Below the pieces are notes generated by a model. The model was not told where the DNA came from. It ran no database searches and saw only the letters and a list, made by a program, of their open reading frames with translations. The position numbers and the translations under genes were made by a program. Below, one piece after another: positions 19,478 to 28,996 of a stretch of DNA of 64,000 bases. Positions within the stretch are counted from its first letter, which is position 1, and every line of letters starts with the position of its first letter. The stretch lies in the NCBI RefSeq assembly GCF_019898765.1, contig NZ_JAIOKB010000010.1, positions 62,001 to 126,000 of the forward strand, read 5' to 3'. This DNA is from Sphingomonas yunnanensis (lineage in GTDB: Bacteria > Pseudomonadota > Alphaproteobacteria > Sphingomonadales > Sphingomonadaceae).

Positions 19478-19648
19478 GCTGCGAAAACCTGTGAGCGAGT
19501 GGCGCAGAGGCCTTAGACGGGGCTGCCGGCCACTCGGTGCGAAAGCGACGCGCCCCACCATCTCCCCAGATCGGTTCACCCGCCCGGTGCCTGCCCCCGC
19601 TGCAACCGCACGCCGGCTGTGGCATTGATGCCGACGGGAGGACCAGCC

Positions 19649-20638
19649 ATGTACCGACAGCTCTTGCTCGCCGCCGCGCTGGTGGCCGCGACGCCCGCGA
19701 CCGCGCAGTCGATCTCGTCGCAGGACCGCGCCACGGGTGCGCAGGCCGACCCGCAGCTCGTCAAGGAGTTCGGCGGCCGCTACAGCGGATCGCAGGTCGC
19801 GCTGGTCGAGCGCGTCGGGCGGCGCGTCGCGGTCCAGTCGGGCCTGTCCAACGCACAGGGCGACTTCACCATCACCTTGCTCGACTCGCCGGTCGAGAAC
19901 GCCTTCGCCATCCCCGGCGGCTATGTCTATGTCACCCGCCAGCTGCTCGCGCTGATGAACTCGGAGGCCGAGCTCGCCTCGGTGCTGGGGCACGAGGTGG
20001 GGCATGTCGCGGCGCGCCACAGCGCCTCGCGCAACCGCACCGCGACGATCGGCGGCGTGCTCGCCGGCGTCGTCGGCGCGGTGGCGGGCAACGGTGCGGC
20101 GGGGCAGCTCGCCAGCACGGTCGCGCGCGGCGGCGCGCAACTCTACACGCTGCGCTACGGCCGCGAGCAGGAATATGCCGCGGACGCGCTGGGCGTGCGC
20201 TACATCACCGCCGCCGGCTACGACCCCTATGCCGCGGCCGACATGCTCGCCGCGCTGGACGCCGAGACCGGTCTCCAGTCAGCGGCGGCGGGGCGAAGCG
20301 GCCAGCAGCTGCCGAGCTGGGCCTCCACCCATCCCAACGGCGCCGATCGAGTCCGCCGCGCCGCGCAGCTCGCGCAGCAGACGGGCAAGCCCTTCGTCGA
20401 TCCGCCACCCGAGGACACCGGCTTCCTGCGCGCGCTCGACGGATTGGCCTATGACGCGAAGGGCTCGGGCAAGCGGATCCGGGTCCGCACCGTCAAAGCC
20501 GGCGACACGGTCGACACGTTCGTGCGCCAGATGGCCTATGACACGCTCCAGCGCGAGCGCTTCCTGACGCTCAACGCGCTCGACGACGACGTCAAGCTCA
20601 CGCCCGGCAGGCTGGTAAAGGTCGTGACGAAGGAGTGA
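19649..20638 (+). CDS. Exported M48-family metalloprotease
   Basis: The 329-residue precursor has a signal peptide (MYRQLLLAAALVAATPATAQ) and the zinc motif H115-E-V-G-H119 with the downstream glutamate in EQEYAADALG. This is the BepA/LoiP-type periplasmic M48 arrangement. The C-terminal 55 residues (VRTVKAGDTVDTFVRQMA...LTPGRLVKVV) resemble a LysM-like module. BepA-like enzymes help assemble or clear outer-membrane proteins; that role is inferred. ATG at 19649 follows GGGAGG, and the upstream extension lacks a signal sequence. Confidence 0.9.
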   Translation: MYRQLLLAAALVAATPATAQSISSQDRATGAQADPQLVKEFGGRYSGSQVALVERVGRRVAVQSGLSNAQGDFTITLLDSPVENAFAIPGGYVYVTRQLLALMNSEAELASVLGHEVGHVAARHSASRNRTATIGGVLAGVVGAVAGNGAAGQLASTVARGGAQLYTLRYGREQEYAADALGVRYITAAGYDPYAAADMLAALDAETGLQSAAAGRSGQQLPSWASTHPNGADRVRRAAQLAQQTGKPFVDPPPEDTGFLRALDGLAYDAKGSGKRIRVRTVKAGDTVDTFVRQMAYDTLQRERFLTLNALDDDVKLTPGRLVKVVTKE

Positions 20639-20660
20639 CGGTAAGCTATGGCGGGGACCC

Positions 20661-21737
20661 ATGTTCCCGCCCGCGCCCCCGCCCGCGATCACGCCGCCGG
20701 CCGCCGCTGTCTCCGATCTCCCGCCCCCGCGCGCGACAGCGCGGTCCCGCCCCGCGCTGTCGGTGGTGGTGCCCTGCTACAACGAGGAGGTGACGCTGCC
20801 GCTGCTCCACGCGCGCGTGTCCGCGGCGGCGCGCGCGGCGGTGGGCGACGATCATGAGATCGTGCTGGTCAACGACGGCTCGCGCGATGGCAGCTGGGCG
20901 GCGATGCAGCGGCTCGCCGCGGCCGATCCGCGCGTGGTGGCGATCAACCTGTCGCGCAACCACGGCCACCAGCTGGCCCTGACCGCCGGGCTGGACCTCT
21001 GCGCCGGCGAGCAGATCCTGATCATCGACGCCGACCTGCAGGACCCGCCCGAACTGCTCGCCGACATGCGCATCGTGATGGCGCGGGACGGCGCCGACGT
21101 GGTCTATGCGGTGCGGCGCAAGCGCGAGGGCGAGACCTTCTTCAAGAAGGCGACCGCGGCGGCCTTCTACCGCGTGCTCGACCGCGTCACCGACACGCCC
21201 ATCCCGCTCGACACGGGTGACTTCCGGCTGATGACGCGGCGCGCGCTCGACGCGCTTCTGTCGCTGCCCGAGCAGGCGCGCTTCATCCGCGGCATGGTCG
21301 CCTGGGTCGGCTTCCGCCAGGTGCCGTTCGCCTATGACCGCGCCGAGCGTCACGCCGGCGAGACCAACTATCCGCTCGCCAAGATGATGCGGCTGGCGCT
21401 GGACGCGGTGACCGGATTCTCCACCGCGCCGCTGCGCTGGGCGAGCCATCTCTCGGTGATGCTGGCGGGCTGCTCGCTGCTGCTGCTGGTCTACATCGGC
21501 TACGGTTATTTCAGCGGCGAGCGCGTGCAGGGCTGGACCTCGACCATGTTGGTGGTGGTGGTGCTGTCGGCGATCCAGATGTTCGTGCTGGGGATGATCG
21601 GCGAGTATCTCGGCCGGCTCTACATCGAGGCGAAGCGCCGCCCGTTGTACCTGATCGCCGACGTCGCGGGCACGCCGGGAAGCCGGGCCACGCTCGGCTT
21701 CCAGGCGGCGTCGCCGGGCGAGCGGGTCGAGGGGTGA
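20661..21737 (+). CDS. Family 2 glycosyltransferase, GtrB/DPM1-like
   Basis: The 358-residue protein has LSVVVPCYNEEVTLPLLHAR, DHEIVLVNDGSRDGSW, IIDADLQDPPELL (the D-x-D region), DTGDFRLM and RAERHAGETNYPLAKM. Two C-terminal hydrophobic helices follow. This layout is that of polyprenyl-phosphate glycosyltransferases (GtrB, ArnC, DPMS), which make undecaprenyl-phosphate sugars at the inner membrane. The donor sugar is unknown. The 22 bp after the M48 stop leave little room for a promoter, so co-transcription is possible. Confidence 0.88.
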   Translation: MFPPAPPPAITPPAAAVSDLPPPRATARSRPALSVVVPCYNEEVTLPLLHARVSAAARAAVGDDHEIVLVNDGSRDGSWAAMQRLAAADPRVVAINLSRNHGHQLALTAGLDLCAGEQILIIDADLQDPPELLADMRIVMARDGADVVYAVRRKREGETFFKKATAAAFYRVLDRVTDTPIPLDTGDFRLMTRRALDALLSLPEQARFIRGMVAWVGFRQVPFAYDRAERHAGETNYPLAKMMRLALDAVTGFSTAPLRWASHLSVMLAGCSLLLLVYIGYGYFSGERVQGWTSTMLVVVVLSAIQMFVLGMIGEYLGRLYIEAKRRPLYLIADVAGTPGSRATLGFQAASPGERVEG

Positions 21738-22111
21738 GGCGCGCGACCGGGTGCTGCCCGGCACCGGGGCGCTGCCATTTTCCGATGAGAACGTCTCATC
21801 GCCTGCGCCGAGATCGGGCGGCGTCGGACCGGCGTGTCGTCGCCTCGGCGACGGTCGGTCACGGCGCCAGGTTGGAGCGGTCGTCGAACGAGGCGGCCCG
21901 GTAGCAGTTGCGGCACAGCGCCGATGCGCCCCGCTGATCCGCCGCCCTGCTCCGACGATCGGCACGGTCGGCGACAGGAAGCCGGCACCACCCGGACGGC
22001 CACGACGCGGTCCGAACAGAAGCCGGCGTGGGGCGCCGCAGCGCGTGCCGAAGCCTGCCAAGACAAGCCTCCACCTCGCGTCGGCGCGGCGTTGATGCTA
22101 GGCGCGCCGCG
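21738..22111. other. 374-bp gap with one perfect dyad at 21783-21801
   Basis: CGATGAGA-ACG-TCTCATCG is a perfect 8-bp inverted repeat 46 bp after the glycosyltransferase stop. No T-tract follows on either strand, so an operator or RNA hairpin is as likely as a terminator. No convincing gene or other element was seen in the rest of the gap. Confidence 0.45.
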
Positions 22112-23278
22112 ATGCAGCGGCACTATGGCCTCGACTGGCTCCGCATCGGCGCCTTCGCGATCCTCATCCTCTACCATGTCGGGATGGTGTTCGTGCCGTG
22201 GGACTTTCACGCCAAGCTGCCGGGCGCCTGGTGGGTGGCGGTGCCGATGATGGCGTCCAACCCGTGGCGGCTGGCGCTGCTGTTCCTCGTCTCGGGCTAT
22301 GCCAGCCGCGCGCTGATGATCCGCAACAAGAGGCCGTGGCGGTTCGCGCGGCAGCGCTCGCTGCGGCTGCTGGTGCCGCTGGCCTTCGGCGTGGCGGTGA
22401 TCGTCCCGGTCCAGCCCTGGGTCGAGCTCGGCGAGAAGCTCGGCTATCCGCACGGCTTCCTGCACTTCTACTGGCACGATTACTGGCGCTTCACGATGCT
22501 CGGGCCGGTCGTGCTGCCGACCTGGAACCATCTGTGGTTCGTCGGTTATCTCTGGATCTACACGCTCGTGCTAGCGCTCGCCGCCGGGCTGCTGCCCCCT
22601 GCCGTCACCGCGGCGGTGCAGCGCGGGTTCGCCTGGGTGATGCGCGGTCCCGCGCTGCTGGGGGTGCCGATCGCCTGGATGGTGCTGGTCAACTTCGTGC
22701 TGTTCCCGGGCGCGCGCGAGACCCACGCGCTGGTCGACGATTGGGTCGCGCACGCCAGCTATTTCCCGGCCTTCCTGTTCGGCTACGCGCTCGCCTGCGC
22801 CCCGGCCACGCTCGCCGCCTTCGTGCGCCAGTGGAGGTTAGCGGCAGCGCTCGCGCTGGCCGCCTACGCGCTCGTCGCCGCGATCGAGATCCGCTGGCCC
22901 GGCAACACCATGCCCGCGCCCTGGGGCAACGTCTTCTCGATCGCGCGCGCGGTCGAGGGCTGGAGCGCGGTGACGGCGCTGATCGGCTATGCCGACTCGC
23001 ACTGGAACCGCGACCAGCGCTGGCGCCCGATGCTGACCGAGGCGGTGTTCCCCTTCTACATCGTTCACCAGTCTATCATCGTGCTCGGCGCCGACGCGCT
23101 GCGGCCGCTGGCGCTACCGGGCTGGGCCGCCTTCGCGCTGCTGGTCGCGGCGACGGTGGCGGGCTGCTGGGCCTTCTACCTGATCGGTCGCGCGATCGGG
23201 CCACTGCGCCCGCTGATCGGGTTGCGCCGCCACGCCTCGCGCCGCACCCATGTCGACCCGCGCCCCGCTCTGCTGTGA
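22112..23278 (+). CDS. Acyltransferase 3-family membrane protein
   Basis: The 388-residue protein begins MQRHYGLDWLRIGAFAILILYHVGMVF, the signature start of acyltransferase-3 proteins with the conserved His in the first helix. About ten hydrophobic segments follow, including RFARQRSLRLLVPLAFGVAV and FPFYIVHQSIIVLG. Such enzymes transfer acyl groups to exported glycans (O-antigen, osmoregulated glucans) at the inner membrane. The nearby glycosyltransferase at 20661 fits a surface-glycan role. The substrate is not deducible. Confidence 0.85.
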   Translation: MQRHYGLDWLRIGAFAILILYHVGMVFVPWDFHAKLPGAWWVAVPMMASNPWRLALLFLVSGYASRALMIRNKRPWRFARQRSLRLLVPLAFGVAVIVPVQPWVELGEKLGYPHGFLHFYWHDYWRFTMLGPVVLPTWNHLWFVGYLWIYTLVLALAAGLLPPAVTAAVQRGFAWVMRGPALLGVPIAWMVLVNFVLFPGARETHALVDDWVAHASYFPAFLFGYALACAPATLAAFVRQWRLAAALALAAYALVAAIEIRWPGNTMPAPWGNVFSIARAVEGWSAVTALIGYADSHWNRDQRWRPMLTEAVFPFYIVHQSIIVLGADALRPLALPGWAAFALLVAATVAGCWAFYLIGRAIGPLRPLIGLRRHASRRTHVDPRPALL

Positions 23279-23455
23279 GCCCGTTCGGCAGCCGCGCGGC
23301 GAATCGCGCCGCAGCCCGCCCCCGGCGTCGCGGCCCGGGTCGATCGCCGTGACATCCGCGGCATCGCTGGCGCGGAGATCGCCCGCGAACCGCCACGTCG
23401 GACAGCACCAGCGCCGGCGCCGCGCCGTTCAGCAGGAGCGCCGGCGACGTCGGCC

Positions 23456-25804
23456 TCATCCCGGCGCCGCCGGCAGCAGCGTTCTCCGCGTGGCGGCCTG
23501 CGCGTCGACCGCGACGCGCCCGAACAGCATCGGCAGCATCCGCCCGGCGACCCAGGGTGCGTACTGGTCGCGATGGTGCGGCGAGGTCGGCGCGGTCGAC
23601 TGGCCGGGCAGGTTGAGCATCAGCGAGCGGTCCCAATCCCCGACGTCGATCACCTGGAGATAGCTTGCCCCGCCGCGGGTGCCCCAGTCCGGCCCGTCGC
23701 CGAGCCAGCGCGCCATGACGGTATAGTTGTCTCCCCCCGAGCCGCCGCCCTCGATCGGCGGGAAGGCGGCGGCGATCGCCGGGAGGCGCGACAGCGGGTG
23801 GCGGATCGTCACGCGGTGAAGCCGGTCCCAGCGCCACGTTCGCGGATCCGGCCCCATCAGCACCGTGGCGCGGTCCCAGGCGCTCGTCAGCGCGGCGGCG
23901 AGCAACGCGTCGCGCGCCGCGAGCGGGTTCGCGCCGACCCGCCGGTCGGGGCGCGCGAGCAGGTCGAGCAGCACCGAGGACGCGATCTCCGTGACGAGGT
24001 GGCGCGCGCGCTCGGGCACGATCGCGGCGAGCACGCGCTGGCCGACTTCGCGCCACAGGATCTCGAACAGCGCCGCCGCGGCACTGTCTCCGTCGACGCG
24101 CGCGTCCCAGCCGCGCAGCAGCGCCGCGGCAGGCGACCCACCCGCGGGCAGCAGCGCGGTCAGCTGTCGCGCCGGCGCGGAGAGCGTGTCGTGCTGGAGC
24201 GCGACGCTGTCGGCGAGCGTGTGGCGCGGCGGCGCGGCGAGCACCGCCGCGATCCGCTGGTAGCGATAGGGCTCGCGGAAGGAGTGCGCGGGCACGCGGT
24301 CGCGCGGCCAGCCGGCGGGCAGATTGTCCTGGTTGGCGGAAGCGAACCAGCCCGCGGGCGGGTTGTAGACGCTCGGCAGCACGCGATGGTCGCGATAGCC
24401 GGTCCAGTCGTAGCGTCCGTCGCCGGGCACCGGCAGCAGCCCGTCGCCGCGCCGGCGCTGCGGCACGAAGCCGATCACCTGCCAGCCGTGATTCCCCGCC
24501 ACGTCGGCGTAGTGGAAGTTGGTCGGCGCGGGATGCAGCGCGAACGCCTCCTTCAGCCCCTGCCAGTCGCGCGCGAGATTGATCGCGATCATCGCGAAGG
24601 CGCCGCTCGCGCCCGGCTGCATCGCGATCGAGGCCAGCGCGGTGGCGCGGCGCTTCGCCGGATCGTGGCTCACCACCGGGCCGTGGACGGAGTGACGCAG
24701 CGTCGCGCGGTGGGGCGCGGCGTCCTTGACCGGTATCGCGGCCGCGCGCGTGTCGAACGCCTTCCACCCGCCGGCGTGGCGGTAGCGCTCGGGGTCGCTC
24801 GGGTGGAGCTCTAGGACGAACAGATCCTCTTGGTCGATGTGGAAGTTGGTGCGGCCGAAGGCGAAGCGGTCGGTATGGCCCTGCATGATCCCGGGCAGGC
24901 CGGGCGCCCCGCCGCCGATCACGTCGAGCCCCGGCGCGCTGAGATGCGCGACGTGGCGCGGGCCGAAGCCGCCCAGCCCGAGGTGCGGGTCGTTGGCCAG
25001 GATCGCGCGGCCGGTGGCGCTGCGCGACGGCGCGACCGTCCAGGCGTTGCTGCCCGCGTTGGCGGCGTCGACCCGCTCGCCGCGCGTCGGCGTGTCGGCG
25101 CCGAAGGGCAGGCCGCCGAGGTTGAGCGCCGCGAGGTCATCGTCGCCCACCGCGGCGACGTCGAGTCCCTCGGGCACGCGCAGCACCGCGGCGGGGCGGA
25201 GCGGCGCCATCACCTCGTCGAGCGCGAGCAGCCCGAGCGCGGCGAGCTGGGCGCGCCGCAGCTCGTCGTCGGTGTTGCCCGCCGCGGCGCCGCGCGCGAG
25301 CACGAGGTCGCGGACGTCCCAGCGCAGCGGGCTCACGCCGAGGATGCGGTATTCCGGCGGCAGCAGCGTCGGGTCGGCGGTCACCTCGGCGAGGCGGGCA
25401 TTGATCCCGGCGACATAGGCGCGCGCGCAGGCGAGCACCGCGGCGGGGACACGCGCCAGCTCGGCGGCGAGGTCGCCGCGATAGTGGAACAGCCGTGCTG
25501 TCGCGTCGTGCGGCGCGAAGTCGGCGCCGAAGGCTTCGGCGAGCCGGCCGAGGGCGCGGCGGTGCGCGAGGTCGATCTGGAACAGCCGGTCGCGCGCGAC
25601 GACATAGCCCTGTCCAAAGAAGGCGTCGGGGATGGTCTGCGCGCGGATATGCGGCACCCCGTAGACGTCGTCGACGATCTCGACCGGCGCGGTGACACCG
25701 GCGACGCGGGGCGACGCGGGCGCGGTCTGCGCCCGCGCGCGCCACGTCTGGGCGAGTGTGAGTGTCGCAGCGCTGCCGAGCAGGAAGGAGCGACGGTCGA
25801 GCAT
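23456..25804 (-). CDS. Penicillin acylase-family Ntn hydrolase
   Basis: The 782-residue precursor has an N-terminal export signal (MLDRRSFLLGSAATLTLAQTWRARAQ, Tat-like RRSF). The family pattern follows: YGVPHIRAQTIPDAFFGQGYVVARDRLFQIDL in the alpha chain, then the self-processing site GSNAW, where Ser252 would become the N-terminal nucleophile of the beta chain. HYADVAGNHGWQVIGFVPQR and SGGDNYTVMAR are also seen. Members hydrolyse amide bonds of acyl-homoserine lactones, beta-lactams or other N-acyl compounds in the periplasm. Quorum quenching is possible but unproven. Confidence 0.92.
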   Translation of the reverse strand: MLDRRSFLLGSAATLTLAQTWRARAQTAPASPRVAGVTAPVEIVDDVYGVPHIRAQTIPDAFFGQGYVVARDRLFQIDLAHRRALGRLAEAFGADFAPHDATARLFHYRGDLAAELARVPAAVLACARAYVAGINARLAEVTADPTLLPPEYRILGVSPLRWDVRDLVLARGAAAGNTDDELRRAQLAALGLLALDEVMAPLRPAAVLRVPEGLDVAAVGDDDLAALNLGGLPFGADTPTRGERVDAANAGSNAWTVAPSRSATGRAILANDPHLGLGGFGPRHVAHLSAPGLDVIGGGAPGLPGIMQGHTDRFAFGRTNFHIDQEDLFVLELHPSDPERYRHAGGWKAFDTRAAAIPVKDAAPHRATLRHSVHGPVVSHDPAKRRATALASIAMQPGASGAFAMIAINLARDWQGLKEAFALHPAPTNFHYADVAGNHGWQVIGFVPQRRRGDGLLPVPGDGRYDWTGYRDHRVLPSVYNPPAGWFASANQDNLPAGWPRDRVPAHSFREPYRYQRIAAVLAAPPRHTLADSVALQHDTLSAPARQLTALLPAGGSPAAALLRGWDARVDGDSAAAALFEILWREVGQRVLAAIVPERARHLVTEIASSVLLDLLARPDRRVGANPLAARDALLAAALTSAWDRATVLMGPDPRTWRWDRLHRVTIRHPLSRLPAIAAAFPPIEGGGSGGDNYTVMARWLGDGPDWGTRGGASYLQVIDVGDWDRSLMLNLPGQSTAPTSPHHRDQYAPWVAGRMLPMLFGRVAVDAQAATRRTLLPAAPG

Positions 25805-26164
25805 GGGATCTCCCTGCCGTGCCGGCGGGCGGCGGGCGGCGGGGCGACGCTACACGCGCTGGCGAGGAGGCGCGAGCGGCGATCGGTGGCGGAGCATGGG
25901 GCGCGGCTATGGCGCGCCCGGGTGTGCTGGCGCGGCAGACCTCCGCGACCTGCCGGGTAACCCACCGCGGGTGGGAACTCAGGGGTGTCTCGCGCCGCAC
26001 GTCATCGTCGTACCCTGACAGCACCTGGATCGGCCCGCGCGGAGGCACCCTCCGCCGCGGCATCAGGAGGCAGACGCGCTGAACCGGGGCCAGTCGCGCA
26101 TGGCCCCGCCGCCGTCGTCCCGCTAGGCTCCCGCCCGAGAAGCGACGAATCACGGGAGCGGGCG
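25805..26164. other. 360-bp gap, mostly featureless
   Basis: The gap separates the divergent acylase and dienelactone hydrolase genes and should contain both promoters, but none is clear. A short hairpin CCCACC-GCG-GGTGGG is at 25961-25975. Confidence 0.5.
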
Positions 26165-27055
26165 ATGGACCGGAACGACCCTGAACTGCGCGACGCCGCG
26201 GTGCGGCTCTACGACGACTTCACGCACGAACATCGCGACCGCCGCACCTTGCTGCGGCAGATGACCGCGCTTGCAGGCTCGGCCGCGGCGGCGGAGGCGC
26301 TGATCCTCGGCATCGCCGCCAGCCCCGCGCGCGCGGCGCAGATCGATCCCTCGGACAAGCGACTCAGCACGCGCAAGAGCGGTTTCACGCTCCCCGGTGG
26401 CGGCAGCATCACCGGCTATGTCGCCGCGCCGCGCGCGGCCGCGGGCAAGCTCGGCGCGGTGATGGTGATCCACGAGAACCGGGGTCTGCAGCCGCATATC
26501 GAGGATGTCGCGCGACGCGTCGCGCTCGCGGGCTTCTTCGCCTTCGCGCCCGACTTCCTGTCGAGCGCGGGCGGCACGCCGGCGGACGAGGACAAGGCGC
26601 GCGAGCTGATCGGCCGGCTCGACTATGACGCCACCATCGCCACCGCGGTGGCGGTGGTGAAGCAGCTGGGCCGCCGCGCCAACGGAAACGGCAAGGTCGG
26701 CACCGTCGGCTTCTGCTGGGGCGGCGCGCTGGTCGACCGGGTCGCGCTCGCCGCGGGTCCGGCGCTGGCCGCGGGGGTGAGCTACTACGGTCCCGCCCCC
26801 GATTCCGGCGAAGCGGCCAGGCTCCAAGTGCCGCTGCTGCTCCATTATGCCGGCAAGGACACGCGCGTGGCCCAGACCGCCGAGCCCTGGGTCGCTGCGC
26901 TGCGCGCCGCCGACAAGCCGTTCGAGGCCTTCACCTACCCGGGGGTCGACCACGCCTTCAACAACGACACCTCGGCGGAGCGCTACAACAAACAGGCCGC
27001 CGACCTCGCCTGGCAGCGCACCACCACCTTCCTCCACCAGCATCTGGACGCCTGA
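26165..27055 (+). CDS. Dienelactone hydrolase-family protein with twin-Arg-like leader
   Basis: The 296-residue alpha/beta hydrolase has the DLH triad: Cys184 in GFCWGG, Asp in AGKDTR and His in GVDHAF. It also has VMVIHENRGLQPHIEDVARR. About 30 residues in is DRRTLLRQMTALAGSAAAAEAL, a twin-arginine-like signal preceded by an N-terminal extension, so export by Tat is likely. ATG at 26165 lies just after GGGAGCGGGCG. The GST gene follows after 3 bp and is probably co-transcribed. The substrate (lactone or ester) is unknown. Confidence 0.88.
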   Translation: MDRNDPELRDAAVRLYDDFTHEHRDRRTLLRQMTALAGSAAAAEALILGIAASPARAAQIDPSDKRLSTRKSGFTLPGGGSITGYVAAPRAAAGKLGAVMVIHENRGLQPHIEDVARRVALAGFFAFAPDFLSSAGGTPADEDKARELIGRLDYDATIATAVAVVKQLGRRANGNGKVGTVGFCWGGALVDRVALAAGPALAAGVSYYGPAPDSGEAARLQVPLLLHYAGKDTRVAQTAEPWVAALRAADKPFEAFTYPGVDHAFNNDTSAERYNKQAADLAWQRTTTFLHQHLDA

Positions 27056-27058
27056 TCG

Positions 27059-27664
27059 ATGACGCTCACCTTCTTCACCCACCCGCGGTCGCGCAGCCGC
27101 AGCGCGCGCTGGATGCTCGAGGAGATCGGCGTGCCCTATGAGTCGGTGGTGATCGACTTCGACCGGAAGCCCGCCGCGCTGCTCGAGGCCAACCCGCTCG
27201 GCAAGGTGCCGGTGATCGTCCACGACGGCCAGGTGGTGAGCGAGGCCGCGGCGATCTGCGCCTATCTCGCCGAGGCCTTCCCCGCGGCCGGGCTGGCACC
27301 GCGCGGCGGCGAGCGCGCGGCTTACTATCGCTGTCTGTTCTTCACCTCGGGGCCGCTCGAGGCGGCGATGGTCGACAAGGCATTGGGCGTGCAGGTGCCG
27401 CCCGATCGCGAGGGGATGGTGGGCTATGCCAGCTTCGCGCGCGCCGTCGATGCCTTCGAGCGCGCGCTGGAGGGCCGCGACTATGTCGCGGGCGACCGCT
27501 TCACCGCGGCGGACGTGTTCGTCGGCAGCGCGGTCGGCTTCTTCACCGGTTTCGGCCTGCTCGAACCGCGCGAGACCTTCATGGCCTATCTCGACCGTGT
27601 CCGCGCCCGCCCGGCCTGGCAGCGCGCCAACGACATCGACGACGCGCTGCTGAAGGGGAAATGA
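27059..27664 (+). CDS. Glutathione S-transferase
   Basis: The 201-residue protein has an N-terminal thioredoxin-like domain (MTLTFFTHPRSRSRSARWML..NPLGKVPVIVHDGQVVSEAAAICAYLAEAF) with the glutathione-binding cis-Pro in VPVI and the ES/EA motif. A helical C-terminal domain follows with GDRFTAADVFVGSAVG. It probably conjugates or exchanges glutathione in detoxification. Its start is 3 bp after the dienelactone hydrolase stop, implying an operon. Confidence 0.9.
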   Translation: MTLTFFTHPRSRSRSARWMLEEIGVPYESVVIDFDRKPAALLEANPLGKVPVIVHDGQVVSEAAAICAYLAEAFPAAGLAPRGGERAAYYRCLFFTSGPLEAAMVDKALGVQVPPDREGMVGYASFARAVDAFERALEGRDYVAGDRFTAADVFVGSAVGFFTGFGLLEPRETFMAYLDRVRARPAWQRANDIDDALLKGK

Positions 27665-27685
27665 CGGCCTGGGCTGTCCGTCGAC

Positions 27686-28456
27686 TCAGCCGAGCGCAGC
27701 GCCCTCGGCGCGCTGCAACGTCAGCACCTCGACGCCGGTGGCGTTCACCGCCACGGTATGCTCGAACTGCGCCGAGAGCTTGCCGTCCTGGGTCACCACC
27801 GTCCAGCCGTCGTCGCGCGTGTCGACGCGGCGGCTGCCCTGGTTGAGCATCGGCTCGACCGTGAAGACCATCCCCTCCCGCAGCACCGGGCCGGTGCCGG
27901 AACGGCCGAAGTTGAGCACCTGCGGTTCCTCGTGCATCTCGCGCCCGATGCCGTGGCCGCAGAACTCGCGCACCACGGCATAGCCGTGCTTCTTGGCGTG
28001 GCGCTCGATCGCGGCGCCGATGTCGCCCAGCCGCGCGCCCGGGCGGACCGCGCCGATGCCCTTCCACATCGCCGCCTGCGCCACCTGCACCAGCCGCCGT
28101 GCCGCGGGCGCCACCGCGCCGACGGCGTAGGTCTTGCTGGAGTCGGCGATAAAGCCGTTCTTCTCCAGCGTGATGTCGAAGTTGACGATGTCGCCGTCCC
28201 CGATGATCTCGGCGGCATCGGGGACGCCGTGGCACACCACTTCGTTGCGCGAGGAGTTGAGCACGTGCTGGAAGCCGTACTGCCCCTTGCTCGCGGGGCG
28301 CGCCTGCAGGTCGACCGTGATGTAGCGCTCGACCAGGTCGTTGACCGCGAGCGTCGACAGGCCGGCGAGCGGCTGGTGGTCGAGCATCTCGAACACCGCG
28401 GCGAGCAGTCGGCCGGACTCCCGCATCAGCGCCAATTCGTCGGGCGTCTTGACCAT
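27686..28456 (-). CDS. map: Methionine aminopeptidase, type I
   Basis: The 256-residue enzyme removes the initiator methionine from nascent proteins. Seen: NEVVCHGVPD with the substrate His, the metal ligands in DGDIVNFDITLEKNGFIADSS, REFCGHGIGREMHEEP and GMVFTVEPMLNQG, and the final ligand in QFEHTVAV. The longer frame begins 12 codons earlier inside the preceding gene. ATG at 28456 lies one base after the stop of the ParD-like gene, which indicates tight coupling. Confidence 0.95.
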   Translation of the reverse strand: MVKTPDELALMRESGRLLAAVFEMLDHQPLAGLSTLAVNDLVERYITVDLQARPASKGQYGFQHVLNSSRNEVVCHGVPDAAEIIGDGDIVNFDITLEKNGFIADSSKTYAVGAVAPAARRLVQVAQAAMWKGIGAVRPGARLGDIGAAIERHAKKHGYAVVREFCGHGIGREMHEEPQVLNFGRSGTGPVLREGMVFTVEPMLNQGSRRVDTRDDGWTVVTQDGKLSAQFEHTVAVNATGVEVLTLQRAEGAALG

Positions 28457-28457
28457 C

Positions 28458-28655
28458 TCAGGCGGCGACCGCGCGCAGCCGCGCCGACTCATATTGGCGG
28501 CGCACGATCTCGTTGAAGCTGAGCGTCGGGTTGGCCTCGGCGAGCATGCCGATCGTCATCCAGAACTCGGCCTGCGCGTTGATCGAGCGGCACATCACCG
28601 CGCTCGCGCGGCGGGCCTCGGCGTGCAGCTCGTCGTCGATCTTGACGATGCCCAT
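28458..28655 (-). CDS. ParD-like antitoxin-family protein
   Basis: The 65-residue protein MGIVKIDDELHAEARRASAVMCRSINAQAEFWMTIGMLAEANPTLSFNEIV... matches the ParD-like family, with a short strand and ribbon-helix-helix-like opening. ATG at 28655 is preferred over an in-frame GTG at 28670, because the family begins MGIVKI. No ParE-type toxin is adjacent; instead the stop is one base before map. It may be a solitary regulator rather than part of a toxin pair. Confidence 0.8.
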   Translation of the reverse strand: MGIVKIDDELHAEARRASAVMCRSINAQAEFWMTIGMLAEANPTLSFNEIVRRQYESARLRAVAA

Positions 28656-28752
28656 CGGCGTGACCCTCACACGGGTGAATATACGAACCGTTTATGGAGC
28701 ATAGTGTCGGCTGGCAAGAGGAGAGGGCTTGAGGCTCCCGCGCGCCCTCTCC

Positions 28753-28846
28753 CATCATCCCCGCGAAAGCGGGGATCCATAGAGGCTGACGCCGCGATCC
28801 CTCGGAGGACCAGCGCGTCTGGATCGCCGCCTCGGCGGGGATGACG
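28753..28846. repeat. Family-A palindrome pair
   Basis: CATCATCCCCGCG-AAAGCGGGGATCCA is mirrored by TGGATCGCCGCCTCGGCGGGGATGAC. It fills the middle of the 341-bp gap between the ParD-like gene and the dienelactone hydrolase gene. An AT-richer stretch at about 28670-28712 probably carries the promoter of the ParD-like/map unit. Confidence 0.75.
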
Positions 28847-28996
28847 GAGTTTAGTGGCGGGTGAACGCGAGTCTCGGCCGCGCCGCGTGACCCTCCTCTC
28901 CTACCTGCCCGAACCGGCCGTTCTCCACCGTCACCCCGCCTTGCCCCACCGCCGCCACGCTGCCACAGCGACGCGCCACAGCGAGGGACAGCGACC

